NCBI GenBank assembly: GCA_964035545.1
Contig: OZ037767.1
Span: 24,323,128-24,387,127, forward strand
Source of the DNA: Bugula neritina
Lineage: Eukaryota; Bryozoa; Gymnolaemata; Cheilostomatida; Bugulidae
Reading direction: 5' to 3'
DNA length: 64,000 bases
A model generated the notes under the pieces. The model did not search any database. It was not told the origin of the DNA and saw nothing but the letters and a program-made list of their open reading frames with translations. The position numbers were made by a program, and so were the translations under genes. Below are positions 62,822-64,000 of this stretch, piece after piece; the first letter of the stretch is position 1, and the number at the start of each line of letters is the position of its first letter.

Positions 62822-63486
62822 TTTATTTACAGTTTAACGATATTGAAAAACAGATACTAATAGTAAATAACAGCATTTTTAGCTAAAATTTTTTAGTTGA
62901 GTTCAATAGCTATATTAAAATTTTAGTCAAAATAATTGTGACAAAATTTCTAAAAATGAAGTAACAGATTTTCATAAAATGATAATTCAATTCTCTAACT
63001 CTGGCCAACCAAATGTACCACAACAAATGTCACACTCACTAAAGCAAATTGATGATTTGTATTTATTCAATCACAATTGAGCTCAGTGAGTCTGTATTTC
63101 AATATTTAAAAAGTGTGGCAGGTACAAGACCATTATACTCCTCAGTGCATATTGTGCTCATCACATAGAAATTATCTCCCCATTTTTTATATTTTTCAAA
63201 CATGAGGCTTTCATGGTTGAATTAGATACAGGCATGCATGCACATGATCTTTAAGAGAACAGAAGAGTACTAAGTTTTCTAGATGCATATGCTAAAGCTA
63301 ATGACGCAGTTGTAACTGTTACTCCAAAGATGCAGCGTTTGCATTTGCATTTAAATTGCAGTGCCGGCCAGTAAAATCAAAGTGACCAATCTAAATGATT
63401 CTTTATAACATAGTTGAGATAATCAATGACAGACCAATTATTTAAATTGTAGCATTTTTCCGAATTGCAAGAAATAAACAATGTTA
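62822..63486. other. Convergent 3' regions of GST 2 and MED30
   Basis: No coding frame. TTTATT at 63062-63067 could be the MED30 poly(A) signal on the minus strand. AATAAA at 63473-63478 on the plus strand could serve GST 2; if so, the two transcripts would overlap. Confidence 0.4.
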
Positions 63487-63986
63487 TTAGGGTTTGCTAT
63501 TTTTTAAAGACATCGTCGTGTTGATCTCCCACAGCAGATTCCGAAGCTGGTCTATAATCTCCTTTAATTGCACATTCTTCATTTTTAGTTGCTGCAAAAT
63601 TAAACATTACTAAAATACATCTTGCATTACATGAAAAGCCAACTCCAATATTATTCATCAAATATGCTTCAAATTAGACAAATATTCTGCTTCCGTACAC
63701 TTATTCACTACATGGCTAGTACAACTGGTGGCTAAAATAATCACGAGTAGTACTAGTATAATTGCATGTCATAGTGAGAATAGAGCAAGATGGCAAACTA
63801 TGCCACAGGTCATAGGTAATCACTAAGCTATCTGCCATATCTAACACAAACAGCCCATAAGTTTACCTCTGTCAGAGCCAAATGCTCTGCCAGTACTATT
63901 TTGTAGGATTCACTTTGACTATCTACTTCCATGGAACCCTCTGCTTTATCAGAGGTCGGTCTTTCATCAACAAACGGTATCAAGTC
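63487..63986 (-). CDS. MED30: Mediator complex subunit 30, last two exons (5' part outside window)
   Basis: Subunit of the Mediator co-activator, which links transcription factors to RNA polymerase II in the nucleus. Exons in transcription order: 63986-63867 (40 codons) and 63591-63487 (ends TAA at 63489-63487), both phase 0. The first visible exon has DLIPFVDE followed by an acidic-polar linker, then a helix. The last exon begins QLKMKNVQLKEIIDQLRNLL and continues WEINTTMSLKN, the conserved C-terminal helix of MED30 with its Q-LRNL-W-IN signature. The upstream exons lie beyond 64000. Confidence 0.88.
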
Positions 63987-64000
63987 CTGAAACATGCAGT

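Overview
The window is AT-rich nuclear DNA from an invertebrate animal. Genes are split into many short exons with GT-AG introns, and there are sigma-type glutathione S-transferases, a fatty acid-binding protein, a MET-like receptor tyrosine kinase, a cystine-knot peptide and a Mediator subunit. Nothing is bacterial or viral. A lophotrochozoan-type bilaterian is my best guess, but the species cannot be read from the sequence. All gene models were built by hand by joining exons whose splice phases agree.

Layout. 1-11001 (+): 3' part of a receptor tyrosine kinase gene, with an ectodomain of a sushi/CCP module and IPT-like segments, one membrane span, and a MET/RON-like kinase. 12.2-23.2 kb: three tandem diverged copies of a ~3 kb unit carrying possible small exons. 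This block is disrupted by a 2477-bp non-autonomous hAT element with a perfect 8-bp target duplication, and by a 569-bp MITE whose empty site survives in the sister copies. 26.7-29.4 kb (+): a complete four-exon fatty acid-binding protein gene. 31.1-32.6 kb (+): a small secreted eight-cysteine peptide precursor with a clear TATA promoter. 33.9-47.1 kb (-): a 15-exon, 574-codon coiled-coil protein gene, several introns of which carry minisatellites butted against exon borders. 49.4-56.0 and 60.1-62.8 kb (+): two paralogous sigma-like GST genes with identical lengths for exons 2-5. 63.5-64.0 kb (-): the last two exons of Mediator subunit 30, converging on the second GST.

Functionally this is a mixed neighbourhood with no operon logic: receptor signalling, lipid binding, secreted peptide, coiled-coil scaffold, detoxification and transcription. 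The most unusual features are the sushi-IPT receptor kinase with a non-canonical kinase residue and a recent partial exon duplication, minisatellites in register with splice donors, the agatoxin/agouti-like peptide gene, and the transposon-dissected tandem array. The remaining intergenic and intronic DNA holds simple repeats, a tRNA-derived sequence and a foldback MITE.
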